From positions 1-64,000 of the forward strand of contig NZ_FMAF01000019.1 in the NCBI RefSeq assembly GCF_900094565.1: a DNA stretch of 64,000 nt. The letters are read 5' to 3'. The number at the start of each line of letters is the position of its first letter. The first letter of the stretch is position 1. A program made the translations under genes and the position numbers. Positions 50,340 through 59,940 of the stretch are shown here, one piece after another. The DNA is from Martinezella lusitana. Lineage in GTDB: Bacteria; Pseudomonadota; Alphaproteobacteria; Rhizobiales; Rhizobiaceae. The notes below the pieces were generated by a model. It was not told the DNA's origin. It made no database searches and saw only the letters and a list, made by a program, of their open reading frames with translations.

Positions 50340-51836
50340 CTACCGCGTGCTCAAGGTACGCGCTACCGCGTTTTTCCATCCCTTCAGTTTGGCATTTCGC
50401 GTCCTGTCGTCCATGTCAGGCTCGAATCGCCGGTCGCGCGCCCAAGCCTTGGCGAAGCCGGCACGGTCCGGCCACACGCCGGCGCGGCTGCCCGCGAGCC
50501 ACGCAGCACCGAGTGCCGTGGTTTCCAGAATGGTGGGACGGTCGACGCGCGCGTTGAGCAGATCGGCGAGCCGCTGCATCGTCCAATCGGAAGCGACCAT
50601 GCCACCGTCGACGCGCAGTACCGTGTCCTGGCCGCTGCCGTTGCGCCAATCCTTGTGCATGGCATCCAGCAGGTCGCGCGACTGGTAGCAGACAGCCTCC
50701 AGCGCCGCCCGGACGATTTCCTCAGGCCCGGTATTGCGCGTCAGCCCGAAAATGGCGCCGCGGGCATCCGGATCCCAATAGGGCGCGCCGAGGCCGGTGA
50801 AGGCCGGCACGAGATAGACCTCCTGCATCGGATCGGCCTTGGCCGCCAACTCGCCGGAATCCGAAGCGCGCTGGATCGTCTTCAGCCCGTCGCGCAGCCA
50901 CTGCACGGCAGCACCCGCAATGAAGATCGAGCCTTCCAGCGCATAGGTCGTTTCGCCGTTCAGCCGGTAAGCGATGGTCGTCAGCAGCCGGTTCCTGGAA
51001 CGAACCATATCCGCGCCGGTGTTGAGCAGCGCGAAGCATCCGGTACCATAGGTGGATTTCATCATGCCGCGCTCGAAGCAGGCCTGTCCTATCGTCGCCG
51101 CCTGCTGGTCGCCGGCAACGCCGAGGATCGGGATCGCCGCGCCGAAAAGCGACGGATCGGTGATGCCGAAATCGGCGGCGCAATCCTTCACGTCAGGCAG
51201 CATCGCAGCCGGGACGCGCAGGATGTCGAGCAATTGCCTGTCCCATTCGTTGCTGCCGATATTGTACATCAGCGTCCGCGAGGCATTTGTCGCATCGGTG
51301 ACAAAGCTCTTACCGCCCGTCAGCCGCCAGATCAGGAAGGTATCGATCGTGCCGAAACACAGGTCGCCCTTGCCGGCGCGCGCACGGGCGCCCTTCACAT
51401 TGGTGAGCAGCCAAGACAGTTTGGTGCCGGAAAAATAGGGATCGAGCAGCAGGCCGGTGTGGCGGGTGAAGAGCTTTTCAAGATCCTGGCGCTTCAGCTT
51501 CTCGCAATAGCTCGCGGTGCGGCGGTCCTGCCAGACGATCGCATTGTGGATCGGCTTGCCCGTCTCGCGATCCCAGACCACAACGGTCTCGCGCTGATTG
51601 GTGATACCGAGCGCGGCGATGTCCTTGGCCGTGATGCCGGCGGCCTCGATCGCCTTGCGGACGGTGAAGAGGACGGATGACCAGATCTCTTCGGGATCGT
51701 GCTCGACCCAGCCCGGCTTCGGATAATGCTGGGTGAATTCCTTCTGTCCGACGCCCGCAACCTTCATCTTGCCGTCGAAAACGATAGCCCGCGTCGACGT
51801 CGTTCCCTGGTCGATCGCCAAGATATAGCCGCTCAT
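50340..51836 (-). CDS. glpK: Glycerol kinase
   Basis: A 498-residue FGGY-family kinase that phosphorylates glycerol to glycerol-3-phosphate. It starts MSGYILAIDQGTTSTRAIVFDG, has KPIHNAIVWQDRRTASYC, SGTKLSWLLTN, GVAGDQQAATIGQACFERGMMKSTYGTGCFALLNTG and RVDGGMVASDWTMQRLADLL. Length and motifs match GlpK closely. Neither glpF nor glpD is next to it. It diverges from bdhA across 235 bp. Confidence 0.96.
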   Translation of the reverse strand: MSGYILAIDQGTTSTRAIVFDGKMKVAGVGQKEFTQHYPKPGWVEHDPEEIWSSVLFTVRKAIEAAGITAKDIAALGITNQRETVVVWDRETGKPIHNAIVWQDRRTASYCEKLKRQDLEKLFTRHTGLLLDPYFSGTKLSWLLTNVKGARARAGKGDLCFGTIDTFLIWRLTGGKSFVTDATNASRTLMYNIGSNEWDRQLLDILRVPAAMLPDVKDCAADFGITDPSLFGAAIPILGVAGDQQAATIGQACFERGMMKSTYGTGCFALLNTGADMVRSRNRLLTTIAYRLNGETTYALEGSIFIAGAAVQWLRDGLKTIQRASDSGELAAKADPMQEVYLVPAFTGLGAPYWDPDARGAIFGLTRNTGPEEIVRAALEAVCYQSRDLLDAMHKDWRNGSGQDTVLRVDGGMVASDWTMQRLADLLNARVDRPTILETTALGAAWLAGSRAGVWPDRAGFAKAWARDRRFEPDMDDRTRNAKLKGWKNAVARTLSTR

Positions 51837-52071
51837 GCATTCCTCCCGCCTGTTGCGTCCCAAACCAACAGATACGCGAGCAAAACGAATGTGAAAAGAA
51901 AGCAAAACGAAATTTTTTATCGAAAAATACGCTCTTCCGTTCACGGCATCGTGGTCCTCGGGGACGTAAAAGAGTCTTGCGACGATGCGATTGCCATATC
52001 CGCAGGTTTGGGACTAGGCTCAAACCGCTTTTGCGTTGCAGCAAGAAGCTGCGCTGTCCAAGGAGAAGATC

Positions 52072-52848
52072 ATGGCTAGAACAGTTGTCGTCACCGGTTC
52101 CACGAGCGGTATCGGCCTCGCCATCGCGACCGCCTTTGCCGCCAAGGGTGAGAATGTCGTCATCAACGGCTTTGGAAAGCCTGAGGAAATCGACGCGATC
52201 AAAAACAAGCTTGAGGCGTCCGGCGGCGGCAAAGTGATCTACCATCCGGCCGACATGACCAAGCCCGCCGAGATCGCCGACTTGATCGCCACAGCCAATT
52301 CGACCTTCGGCAGCGTCGATGTTCTCGTCAACAATGCCGGCATCCAGCATGTCGAGAAGATCGAGGATTTCCCGATCGAGAAGTGGGACCAGATCATCGC
52401 CATCAACCTGTCGAGCTCCTTCCACACGATCCGCACGGCGATCCCGTTGATGAAGGCCAGGAAATACGGCCGCATCATCAATATCGCGTCCGCCCACGCC
52501 CTCGTCGCCTCGCCCTTCAAATCGGCCTATGTCGCGGCAAAACATGGTATAATGGGGTTGACGAAGACGGCGGCACTTGAGCTTGCCGAGTTTGGCGTGA
52601 CCGTGAATGCCATCTGCCCCGGCTATGTCCTGACCCCGCTCGTCGAGGCGCAGATCCCCGACACAGCCAAGGCACGCGGGATGACCGAGGAGCAGGTCAA
52701 GAACGAGGTCATCCTCAAGGCGCAGCCGACGCATGAATTCGTCAAAGCCGAAGAGATTGCTGCCTTGTCGATCTATCTCGCCAGCGACGAGGCGCGCCAG
52801 GTCACTGGAACACACGTCTCGATTGACGGTGGCTGGACCGCGGAATAA
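52072..52848 (+). CDS. bdhA: D-3-hydroxybutyrate dehydrogenase
   Basis: A 258-residue short-chain dehydrogenase that oxidises 3-hydroxybutyrate to acetoacetate with NAD, in breakdown of PHB. The cofactor motif TGSTSGIG lies at residues 8-15, NNAG near 90 and the catalytic Tyr-Lys in YVAAKHG near 155. The C-terminal NAICPGYVLTPLVEAQIPDTAKARGMTEEQVKNEVILKAQPTHEFVK is typical of BdhA. ATG 52072 follows AAGGAGAA. In S. meliloti bdhA forms an operon with xdhA and xdhB, as here. Confidence 0.93.
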   Translation: MARTVVVTGSTSGIGLAIATAFAAKGENVVINGFGKPEEIDAIKNKLEASGGGKVIYHPADMTKPAEIADLIATANSTFGSVDVLVNNAGIQHVEKIEDFPIEKWDQIIAINLSSSFHTIRTAIPLMKARKYGRIINIASAHALVASPFKSAYVAAKHGIMGLTKTAALELAEFGVTVNAICPGYVLTPLVEAQIPDTAKARGMTEEQVKNEVILKAQPTHEFVKAEEIAALSIYLASDEARQVTGTHVSIDGGWTAE

Positions 52849-52861
52849 CGATAGACGGTTA

Positions 52862-52891
52862 GGGCCGGTTTGGCGCCTGCGCATCCGGCCC
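52862..52891 (+). promoter_or_regulatory. Hairpin between bdhA and xdhA
   Basis: GGGCCGG (52862-52868) with CCGGCCC (52885-52891) forms a stem with a 16-nt loop in the 72-bp gap. No U-run. It could stabilise the bdhA transcript or cause partial termination. Confidence 0.4.
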
Positions 52892-52920
52892 CTGCCAACG
52901 AAAGATAATTCGGGAACGAC

Positions 52921-54387
52921 ATGAACGACAGCATCCGCTTTATCCTCAACGGCGAGGATATCTCGCTCTCAAATCTGCGCCCCACCGAGACGCTGCTTGA
53001 TTTCCTGCGCCTCAAGCGGCGCCTGACGGGAACGAAGGAAGGATGCGCGGAAGGTGATTGCGGCGCTTGTACCGTGCTGGTCGGCCGCCTGATCGATGGC
53101 GGGCTTCACTACGAATCCGTCAATGCCTGCATCCGCTTCGTCGGCTCGCTGCATGCGACCCACGTCGTCACGGTCGAGCATCTGGCGGCCCAGAACGGCA
53201 CCCTTCATCCGGTGCAGCAAGCCATGGTCGATTGCCACGGCTCCCAATGCGGCTTCTGCACGCCGGGCTTCGTCATGTCGCTCTACGGCCTCTGGCTGAC
53301 GACGGAAAAACCGGGCCGGGCGCAGATCGAAAAGTCCCTGCAAGGCAATCTCTGTCGCTGCACCGGTTACGAACCGATCGTCAAGGCGGCCGAGCAGGTC
53401 AGCGAGAAGCGACCGAGCGCCCTCTTCGATCCCCTGGAAAAGACCAGGGCCGACATCATCGCCCGCCTCTGGGCCATGCAGAGCGCCGACACCATCACCA
53501 TAGCCGAGGGCGAGGATCGCCTCATCGTGCCGGGTTCCGTTGCTGCCCTGGCACAGGTGCTTGCCGACGAACCGAAGGCGACCGTCGTCGCCGGATCGAC
53601 CGATGTCGGCCTCTGGGTGACCAAGCAGATGCGCAGCCTCAACCCTGTCGTTTTCATCAATCATTTGAGCGACCTGCAGAAGATCACCGTTGAAGATACG
53701 GGCCTGACCATCGGCGCCGGCGTCACCTACAGCCGCGCCTTTACCGCCATTGCCGAAAAAATCCCCGCGCTTGCAGGCCTCATCAACCGCATCGGCGGCG
53801 AGCAGGTGCGCAACATGGGCACGATAGGCGGCAACATCGCCAACGGTTCGCCGATCGGCGATTCACCGCCGCCGCTGATCGCCCTTGGCGCCACCGTCAA
53901 GCTGCGCTCGGTGGCCGGCACCCGCAGCCTGCCGCTGGAGGATTTCTTCATCGACTACGGCAAGCAGGATCGCAACCCCGGCGAATTCGTCGAAAGCGTC
54001 TTCGTGCCGTACCCGGCTGCTTCAGCGCATTTTGCCGTCTACAAGATCACCAAGCGTCGTGACGAGGACATTACAGCCGTGCTGGGCGCCTTCCACCTGA
54101 CGCTCGATGATGCCGACAAGGTCGCCGATATCCGCATCGCCTTCGGCGGCATGGCCGGCACGCCGAAGCGCGCCCGCACCGTCGAGGCCGAGTTGATCGG
54201 CAAGCCCTGGATGGAAGCGACCGTCACAGCCGTCCGAGCCGCCTTCGACGCCGATTACAAGCCGCTGACCGACTGGCGCGCCACCGCCGAATACCGACAA
54301 TTGACCGCCAAGAACCTGCTCATCCGCTTCTATCTGGAAACATCGGGTGCATCGCAGGAGCTGAAGCGTTTCGAGGTGCTGGCATGA
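52921..54387 (+). CDS. xdhA: Xanthine dehydrogenase, small subunit (2Fe-2S and FAD)
   Basis: A 488-residue subunit of XDH, which oxidises hypoxanthine and xanthine to urate. Two [2Fe-2S] clusters are bound by GCAEGDCGACTV (residues 41-52), the following CIRFVGS Cys, then QCGFCTPGF (about 107-115) and LCRCTGY (about 144-150). The FAD domain from about residue 185 contains ATVVAGSTDVGLWV and GGEQVRNMGTIGGNIANGSPIGD. It pairs with XdhB, encoded 126 bp downstream. Confidence 0.95.
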   Translation: MNDSIRFILNGEDISLSNLRPTETLLDFLRLKRRLTGTKEGCAEGDCGACTVLVGRLIDGGLHYESVNACIRFVGSLHATHVVTVEHLAAQNGTLHPVQQAMVDCHGSQCGFCTPGFVMSLYGLWLTTEKPGRAQIEKSLQGNLCRCTGYEPIVKAAEQVSEKRPSALFDPLEKTRADIIARLWAMQSADTITIAEGEDRLIVPGSVAALAQVLADEPKATVVAGSTDVGLWVTKQMRSLNPVVFINHLSDLQKITVEDTGLTIGAGVTYSRAFTAIAEKIPALAGLINRIGGEQVRNMGTIGGNIANGSPIGDSPPPLIALGATVKLRSVAGTRSLPLEDFFIDYGKQDRNPGEFVESVFVPYPAASAHFAVYKITKRRDEDITAVLGAFHLTLDDADKVADIRIAFGGMAGTPKRARTVEAELIGKPWMEATVTAVRAAFDADYKPLTDWRATAEYRQLTAKNLLIRFYLETSGASQELKRFEVLA

Positions 54388-54513
54388 TGAAATGTTTTGC
54401 ATCCATTCAGCCGCATTTCACACGCTCCGCGCCGATGACGCTATCGGATCGCAGCAGATACCTCTTCGCCCTCCTCCCCGCTGGGGAGAAGGGAAACGGC
54501 GGAGGCTTGAACA
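54388..54513. other. 126-bp gap between xdhA and xdhB
   Basis: It holds a short inverted repeat CTCCCCGCTGGGGAG at about 54474-54488, similar to the CTTCTCCCC-type palindromes common in alphaproteobacteria, and then a GGCGGAGG ribosome site before xdhB. No coding potential. Confidence 0.5.
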
Positions 54514-56853
54514 ATGGATAAGTCCACTTTCGAAGAACGCAAGGTCGTTATCAACGGCTCGATGCATGACTCGATGAAGCATGATTCAGCCCATAAGCAT
54601 GTGACCGGAACCGCCGATTACATCGACGATATTCCCGAACCCGCGGGCCTGCTGCACGGCGCGCTCGGCCTCTCCGACCGTGCGCACGCCGAGATTGCCG
54701 CCATCGATCTTTCCGCCGTCAGAGCCTATCCGGGCGTCGTCTGGGTGTTCACCGGCGCCGATGTTCCCGGCGTCAACGACACCAGCTCCAACGGCATGCA
54801 CGACGAGCCGCTGCTCGCCGAAACCAAGGTCGAGTTCCACGGCCAGCCGATCTTCGCCGTCATTGCGGAAACGCGCGATGCGGCCCGTCGCGCCGCTCGC
54901 CTCGCCAAGATCGACTACCGCGACCTGCCGCATTGGAGCGATATCGACGGGGCGCTCGCCAATGGCTCGCCGCTCGTTTACGAGCCGATGACGCTGAAGC
55001 GCGGCGAACCGGAAACCGAGATGGCCAATGCCAAGCATCGCATCAAGGCGCAGATGCGCATCGGCGGCCAGGAGCATTTCTATCTCGAAAGCCATATCGC
55101 CATGGCAATCCCCGGCGAGGACGATGAAGTCGCCGTCTGGTCGTCCACCCAGCATCCGAGCGAAATCCAGCACATCGTCGGCCATGTTCTGAACATCCCG
55201 TCCAATGCCGTCACGGTCAACGTGCGCCGCATGGGCGGCGGCTTCGGCGGCAAGGAAACCCAGGGCAACCAGTTTGCAGCGCTCGCCGCCCTCGCCGCCA
55301 AGAAGCTCGGCCGCGCCGTCAAGTTCCGTCCGGACCGGGACGAGGACATGGCTGCCACGGGCAAGCGACACGACTTCCTGCTGGACTACGAGATCGGCTT
55401 CGACGATGACGGTCGCATCCACGCCGTCGATGCCACCTATGCCGCCCGCTGCGGCTTTTCCTCCGACCTCTCCGGGCCGGTCACCGACCGCGCGCTGTTC
55501 CATGCGGATTCGAGCTATTTCTATCCGCATGTGCATCTGGTCTCGAAACCGCTGAAGACGCATACCGTTTCCAACACCGCCTTCCGCGGCTTCGGCGGCC
55601 CGCAGGGCATGGTTGGCGGGGAGCGCTTCATTGAAGAGATCGCCTATGCGCTTGGCAAGGATCCGCTGGAGATCCGCCGCGCGAACTTCTACGGCCAGCC
55701 GGGATCCGGCCGGACGCTCACGCCCTATCATCAGGAAGTCACCGACAACATCATCAACCGCATCGTCGACGAGCTGGAAGAGACGGCCGATTATCAGGCG
55801 CGGCGCAACGCCATTATCGAGTTCAACCGCTCCAGCCGCTTCATCCGCAAGGGGATCGCGCTGACGCCGGTGAAATTCGGCATCTCCTTCACCATGACTG
55901 CCTTCAACCAGGCAGGCGCGCTGGTGCATATCTATCAGGATGGCTCCATCCACCTGAACCATGGCGGCACCGAGATGGGCCAAGGTCTCTATACCAAGGT
56001 GGCGCAGGTCTTGGCAGACAGCTTCCAGGTCGATATCGACAGGGTAAAGATCACCGCTACCACGACAGGCAAGGTCCCGAACACCTCCGCAACCGCCGCG
56101 TCCTCCGGCTCGGACCTGAACGGCATGGCCGCCTATGACGCCGCTCGTCAGATCAAGGAACGGCTCGTCGCCTTCGCCGTCGAAAAATGGGGCGTCGGTG
56201 CCGGGGAAGTGCAATTCCTGCCGAACCACGTGCGCGTCGGCGATGTGGAAATCCCCTTCCCGGATTTCGTCAAGCAGGCGTACTTCGCCCGCGTGCAGCT
56301 TTCCGCCGCCGGCTTCTACAAGACGCCGAAAATCCATTGGGACCGCAAGGCCGGCCGCGGCACGCCGTTCTATTATTTCTCCTATGGCGCCGCCTGCTCG
56401 GAAGTGTCGGTCGATACGCTGACAGGCGAATACCTGATCGACCGAACCGACATCCTCCACGACGTCGGCCGCTCCCTCAATCCGGCGATCGATATCGGCC
56501 AGGTCGAAGGCGCCTTCGTGCAGGGCATGGGCTGGCTGACCACCGAAGAACTCTGGTGGGATGCCAAGGGCCAGCTGCGCACCCATGCGCCCTCCACCTA
56601 CAAGATCCCGCTCGCCTCCGATCGGCCGAAGATCTTCAACGTCCGTCTTGCCGAATGGTCCGAGAATACCGAGGCTACCATCGGCCGCTCGAAAGCCGTC
56701 GGCGAACCGCCATTCATGCTCAGTATTTCGGTGCTCGAAGCACTATCCATGGCCGTCGCCAGCGTCGCCGACTATCGCGTCTGCCCGCGTCTCGACGCGC
56801 CGGCAACGCCAGAGCGGGTGCTGATGGCGGTAGAACGGCTGAAGGGGATGTGA
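54514..56853 (+). CDS. xdhB: Xanthine dehydrogenase, large molybdopterin subunit
   Basis: A 779-residue catalytic subunit that binds the molybdenum cofactor. Motifs: HKHVTGTADYIDDIPEP near the start, VTVNVRRMGGGFGGKETQ, AFRGFGGPQGM, HGGTEMGQGLYTKVAQV and KAVGEPPFML (catalytic Glu in GEPPF). Length fits XdhB. The cofactor maturation factor XdhC is not encoded after it, so insertion must rely on a gene elsewhere. The start follows GGCGGAGG. Confidence 0.96.
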   Translation: MDKSTFEERKVVINGSMHDSMKHDSAHKHVTGTADYIDDIPEPAGLLHGALGLSDRAHAEIAAIDLSAVRAYPGVVWVFTGADVPGVNDTSSNGMHDEPLLAETKVEFHGQPIFAVIAETRDAARRAARLAKIDYRDLPHWSDIDGALANGSPLVYEPMTLKRGEPETEMANAKHRIKAQMRIGGQEHFYLESHIAMAIPGEDDEVAVWSSTQHPSEIQHIVGHVLNIPSNAVTVNVRRMGGGFGGKETQGNQFAALAALAAKKLGRAVKFRPDRDEDMAATGKRHDFLLDYEIGFDDDGRIHAVDATYAARCGFSSDLSGPVTDRALFHADSSYFYPHVHLVSKPLKTHTVSNTAFRGFGGPQGMVGGERFIEEIAYALGKDPLEIRRANFYGQPGSGRTLTPYHQEVTDNIINRIVDELEETADYQARRNAIIEFNRSSRFIRKGIALTPVKFGISFTMTAFNQAGALVHIYQDGSIHLNHGGTEMGQGLYTKVAQVLADSFQVDIDRVKITATTTGKVPNTSATAASSGSDLNGMAAYDAARQIKERLVAFAVEKWGVGAGEVQFLPNHVRVGDVEIPFPDFVKQAYFARVQLSAAGFYKTPKIHWDRKAGRGTPFYYFSYGAACSEVSVDTLTGEYLIDRTDILHDVGRSLNPAIDIGQVEGAFVQGMGWLTTEELWWDAKGQLRTHAPSTYKIPLASDRPKIFNVRLAEWSENTEATIGRSKAVGEPPFMLSISVLEALSMAVASVADYRVCPRLDAPATPERVLMAVERLKGM

Positions 56854-56956
56854 TGCTTTGGGCGGCCGCCTGTTCTCCCTTCTTCGCAGCAAACTCCATT
56901 CTATCCTTCGCTCCTGCTCCGGATATTTGCCGCTGAACTTCTGACGGCTTTGCGGC

Positions 56957-57160
56957 CTATCGTAGCCGATTGTCCTCGTAACGCGGCTCGCGTCCGTCAA
57001 GGAAACCCAGATCGCGCTTCAGCCGGTCCGGTATCTCTTCGAGATCCAGGCGCGGCGACGGCTCGGCATGTCTGGCGAACATCTGCGCCAAAGATTCCAG
57101 AACGCGCGCCAAGCCCGTTGGTCTAGCTACCTCCATCTGTTCCACAGCATAGCAATCCAT
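56957..57160 (-). CDS. Small DUF1127-like protein
   Basis: A 67-residue protein that diverges from a lysR gene. The C-terminal part RLDLEEIPDRLKRDLGFLDGREPRYEDNRLR resembles the short YjiS/DUF1127 motif (L-x-x-[LM]-[PS]-x-x-x-L-x-D-[IL]-G). Proteins of this type bind RNA or influence phosphate and carbon responses in rhizobia. It begins MDCYAVEQMEVARP. Confidence is moderate because the motif is short. Confidence 0.6.
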   Translation of the reverse strand: MDCYAVEQMEVARPTGLARVLESLAQMFARHAEPSPRLDLEEIPDRLKRDLGFLDGREPRYEDNRLR

Positions 57161-57170
57161 GACGACACCT

Positions 57171-57194
57171 CAATTCAATCAATGATGTGAATTG
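57171..57194. promoter_or_regulatory. Inverted repeat between the DUF1127-like gene and lysR
   Basis: CAATTCA (57171-57177) and TGAATTG (57188-57194) are 7-bp arms 10 bp apart, a spacing usual for LysR boxes. It lies 11 bp before the small gene and about 70 bp before lysR, so it could be the LysR regulator's own site. Confidence 0.4.
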
Positions 57195-57262
57195 CACAGT
57201 GACGCGAAAAATGCTGGAATTCCAATCGAACTATCATCTGCATACATAAAGAGAACTTATCC

Positions 57263-58159
57263 ATGAAGCTGTCGAAACGCTTCCCGCTGAATGCACTCCG
57301 CGTCTTCGAAGCGGCCGCAAGGCTCGGCAGCTTCACCCGTGCCGGCGATGAACTCGGCATGACGCAGACGGCCGTCAGCTACCAGATCAAGCTATTGGAA
57401 GAGACCGTCGGCGAGCCGCTGTTCCTGCGCCGCCCGAGGCAGATCGTACTGACCGAGACCGGAGAGCAGCTGGCGCCGAAGGTAGCCGAGGCCTTTGCCA
57501 TGCTGCAGGACGCCATGGCTTCGATCAGCGGCGACGCCGAAACCACGCTCCTCATCCATTCGACACCAACCTTCGCATCGCAATGGCTCGCTCGGCATCT
57601 CGGCTCGTTTCAGCTCAAACATCCCAAAATTGCCGTTCGACTGTCCACCTCAGGCTCGATCATCGATTTCGCCCGTGAGCCGTCCGATATCGCCGTCCGT
57701 GCCGGATTGGGCACATGGCCGGGCCTGCGTGCGCACCTGCTGATGAAGATGACCTTCACGCCAATGCTGAGTCCGGCACTGGCCGAGACGATCGGAGGCG
57801 TGCACGAGCCTGCCGATCTGCTGAAGCTACGCATCATCGATGCCGGCGATCCATGGTGGGTTCAATGGTTCCAGGAGGCCGGTGTTCCCGACCCCGGCCT
57901 TCAGGGCAGACCGCGAAGCAGGCTGGGGGCGCAATCCTTCGAGGCAAGCGCTGCCCTGGCCGGCCAGGGCGTCGCAATTCTGACCCCGGAATTCTACGCG
58001 GAGGAGCTTGCCTCCGGACGGCTGATACAGCCTTTCGATATCCTATCAACCGACGGCGCCGACTACTGGGTCGCCTACCCGGAAAACAGGCGTCATACGC
58101 CGCGCATCCGTGCCTTTAGGGACTGGCTCCTCGCCGAATTCGGCCGGCCGCTCGAATAG
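57263..58159 (+). CDS. LysR-family regulator (GcvA-like)
   Basis: A 298-residue regulator. The N-terminal helix-turn-helix reads LNALRVFEAAARLGSFTRAGDELGMTQTAVSYQIKLLEETVGEPLFLRR. The effector domain from about 90 on includes IHSTPTFASQWLARHLGSFQLKHPKIAVRLSTSGSIIDFAREPSDIAVRAG, as in GcvA-type LysR proteins. It lies between xdhAB and puuD/guaD, so purine catabolism genes are plausible targets, but this is inferred. Confidence 0.88.
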   Translation: MKLSKRFPLNALRVFEAAARLGSFTRAGDELGMTQTAVSYQIKLLEETVGEPLFLRRPRQIVLTETGEQLAPKVAEAFAMLQDAMASISGDAETTLLIHSTPTFASQWLARHLGSFQLKHPKIAVRLSTSGSIIDFAREPSDIAVRAGLGTWPGLRAHLLMKMTFTPMLSPALAETIGGVHEPADLLKLRIIDAGDPWWVQWFQEAGVPDPGLQGRPRSRLGAQSFEASAALAGQGVAILTPEFYAEELASGRLIQPFDILSTDGADYWVAYPENRRHTPRIRAFRDWLLAEFGRPLE

Positions 58160-58162
58160 AGC

Positions 58163-58495
58163 TCAATAAGCCATATCAGGCGCGTAGAAACAGCGCGGCG
58201 TGTTTTCGTCCGGAAACAGGCAGAGATGATAGGCGCCGTCGGGTGAGCGCATCGTCTTGCGCTGCGGCAGCGTGAAGATATGTGCATGCGTCACATAACG
58301 ATGGTCGCCGGGATTGAGCGTCACTCGATAGCCGCCCGGAATGACGGTGACGGTGCGCGAAGGGATCATCTCGCAATCACCGCTCTCGCCGTCGCCGTTG
58401 CAGCAATAGGGATCGTACCTCCAGCCGGAAGGCGCATCATGCGCCAGGGCGGCAGCTGCAAAGAGAAAAAATACGAACGCCAGAACACCACGCAT
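58163..58495 (-). CDS. Small secreted Cys-rich protein
   Basis: A 110-residue exported protein with a signal peptide (MRGVLAFVFFLFAAAALAHD). The mature part is cysteine- and aromatic-rich: SGWRYDPYCCNGDGESGDCEMIPSR, GYRVTLNPGDHRYVTHAHIFTLPQRKTMRSPDGAYHLCLFPDENTPRCFYAP. It is a recurring type of hypothetical protein in rhizobia. Disulphides are likely. Function unknown. It converges with lysR. Confidence 0.75.
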   Translation of the reverse strand: MRGVLAFVFFLFAAAALAHDAPSGWRYDPYCCNGDGESGDCEMIPSRTVTVIPGGYRVTLNPGDHRYVTHAHIFTLPQRKTMRSPDGAYHLCLFPDENTPRCFYAPDMAY

Positions 58496-58701
58496 GGGCA
58501 ATTCTCCGTCGAAATGGACGGCTGCCGCGGACACGGCCCGCTCCAAGCAGCCGAGGGCGTTAAAAACCGCCATATTCTGATCTAATGCGAACCGGACGCT
58601 CGACAAGGCCATGGCTTTTGACCGACGCGTCAAACTCTCCCCTTCCATCCGCCCCCAACATTTTGCAAGGTATCGAGTCGAAAGAGAAAAAGGGGAACTG
58701 A

Positions 58702-59940
58702 ATGTATGAATACGCCATAGCGTGGGAATGGCTGGCCTTTGCCGCCCGCTGGTTCCACGTCATAACCGCGATTGCCTGGATCGGCTCGTCCTTCTATTTC
58801 ATCGCGCTCGATCTCGGGCTGGTGAAGCGCCCGCATCTTCCGCCCGGCGCCTATGGCGAGGAGTGGCAGGTGCATGGCGGCGGATTCTATCATATCCAGA
58901 AATATCTCGTGGCTCCCGCACAGATGCCGGAGCATCTGACCTGGTTCAAATACGAGAGCTATTTTACCTGGCTTTCCGGCTTCCTGATGATGTGCATCGT
59001 CTATTATGGCGGCGCCAATCTCTTTCTCATCGACCGACATGTGCTTGACGTCAGCGTCCCCGTTGCCATCCTGATCTCGCTCGCCTCGCTTGTCGGCGGC
59101 TGGGTCGTCTACGACCTGCTCTGCAAATCGCCGCTCGGCAACAATACCTGGGGCCTTATGATCGTGCTCTATGCCGTCCTCGTCTTCATGGCCTGGGGCT
59201 ATACGCACCTCTTCACCGGCCGCGCCGCCTTCCTGCATCTCGGCGCGTTTACCGCGACGATCATGTCCGCCAACGTCTTCATGATCATCATCCCCAATCA
59301 GAAGATCGTCGTCGCCGACTTGATCGCCGGCCGCACACCGGACCCGAAATACGGCCGTATCGCCAAGCAGCGCTCGCTGCACAACAACTACCTGACGCTG
59401 CCCGTCATCTTCTTCATGCTGTCGAACCACTATCCGCTGGCCTTCGGCACGGCCTATAACTGGATCATCGCGGCGCTGGTGTTCCTGATGGGCGTCACCA
59501 TCCGCCACTGGTTCAACACGACGCATGCCCGCAAGGGCCGCCCGACCTGGACCTGGATCGTCACGCTCGTCCTCTTCATCGTCATCATGTGGCTTTCGAC
59601 CGTTCCGAAGGTGCTGACCGGCGAAAAGGATGCCAATGCGGTCGCGCCCGCCTTCCAGCAATTCGCCTCGGACGCGCATTTTCCGGCCGTCAAGCAGATG
59701 GTCTCGACGCGTTGTTCCATGTGCCATGCGGCCGAGCCCGTCTATGAGGGAGTTGTCCGGCCGCCGAAAGATGTGAGGCTGGAAAATGACGCGGAAATCG
59801 CTATGCATGCCCGGGAGATCTATATCCAGGCCGGCCGCAGCCATGCCATGCCTCCCGGCAACGTCACCGAGGTGACGCCGGAGGAGCGCAAATTGCTGGT
59901 CGCCTGGTTCGAAAGCTCCGTCGGAGAAAAAAGCCAATGA
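58702..59940 (+). CDS. puuD: Urate hydroxylase PuuD (membrane, cytochrome c domain)
   Basis: A 412-residue protein that oxidises urate to 5-hydroxyisourate, replacing soluble uricase. The N-terminal part has about eight membrane segments (WLAFAARWFHVITAIAWIGSSFYFIALDLGL), HGGGFYHIQKY and LTWFKYESYFTWLSGF. The C-terminal domain has a haem c site CSMCHAAEP near residue 345, linking it to the respiratory chain. The domain order fits PuuD exactly. It overlaps guaD by 4 bp. Confidence 0.95.
   Translation: MYEYAIAWEWLAFAARWFHVITAIAWIGSSFYFIALDLGLVKRPHLPPGAYGEEWQVHGGGFYHIQKYLVAPAQMPEHLTWFKYESYFTWLSGFLMMCIVYYGGANLFLIDRHVLDVSVPVAILISLASLVGGWVVYDLLCKSPLGNNTWGLMIVLYAVLVFMAWGYTHLFTGRAAFLHLGAFTATIMSANVFMIIIPNQKIVVADLIAGRTPDPKYGRIAKQRSLHNNYLTLPVIFFMLSNHYPLAFGTAYNWIIAALVFLMGVTIRHWFNTTHARKGRPTWTWIVTLVLFIVIMWLSTVPKVLTGEKDANAVAPAFQQFASDAHFPAVKQMVSTRCSMCHAAEPVYEGVVRPPKDVRLENDAEIAMHAREIYIQAGRSHAMPPGNVTEVTPEERKLLVAWFESSVGEKSQ

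Noticed and set aside
51478..52884. A 468-codon minus-strand open frame spanning the glpK-bdhA region
   Set aside because: It runs through the intergenic promoters and is antisense to bdhA and out of frame with glpK.
54586..56586. A 666-codon minus-strand open frame
   Set aside because: It is antisense to xdhB, whose molybdopterin motifs are clear.
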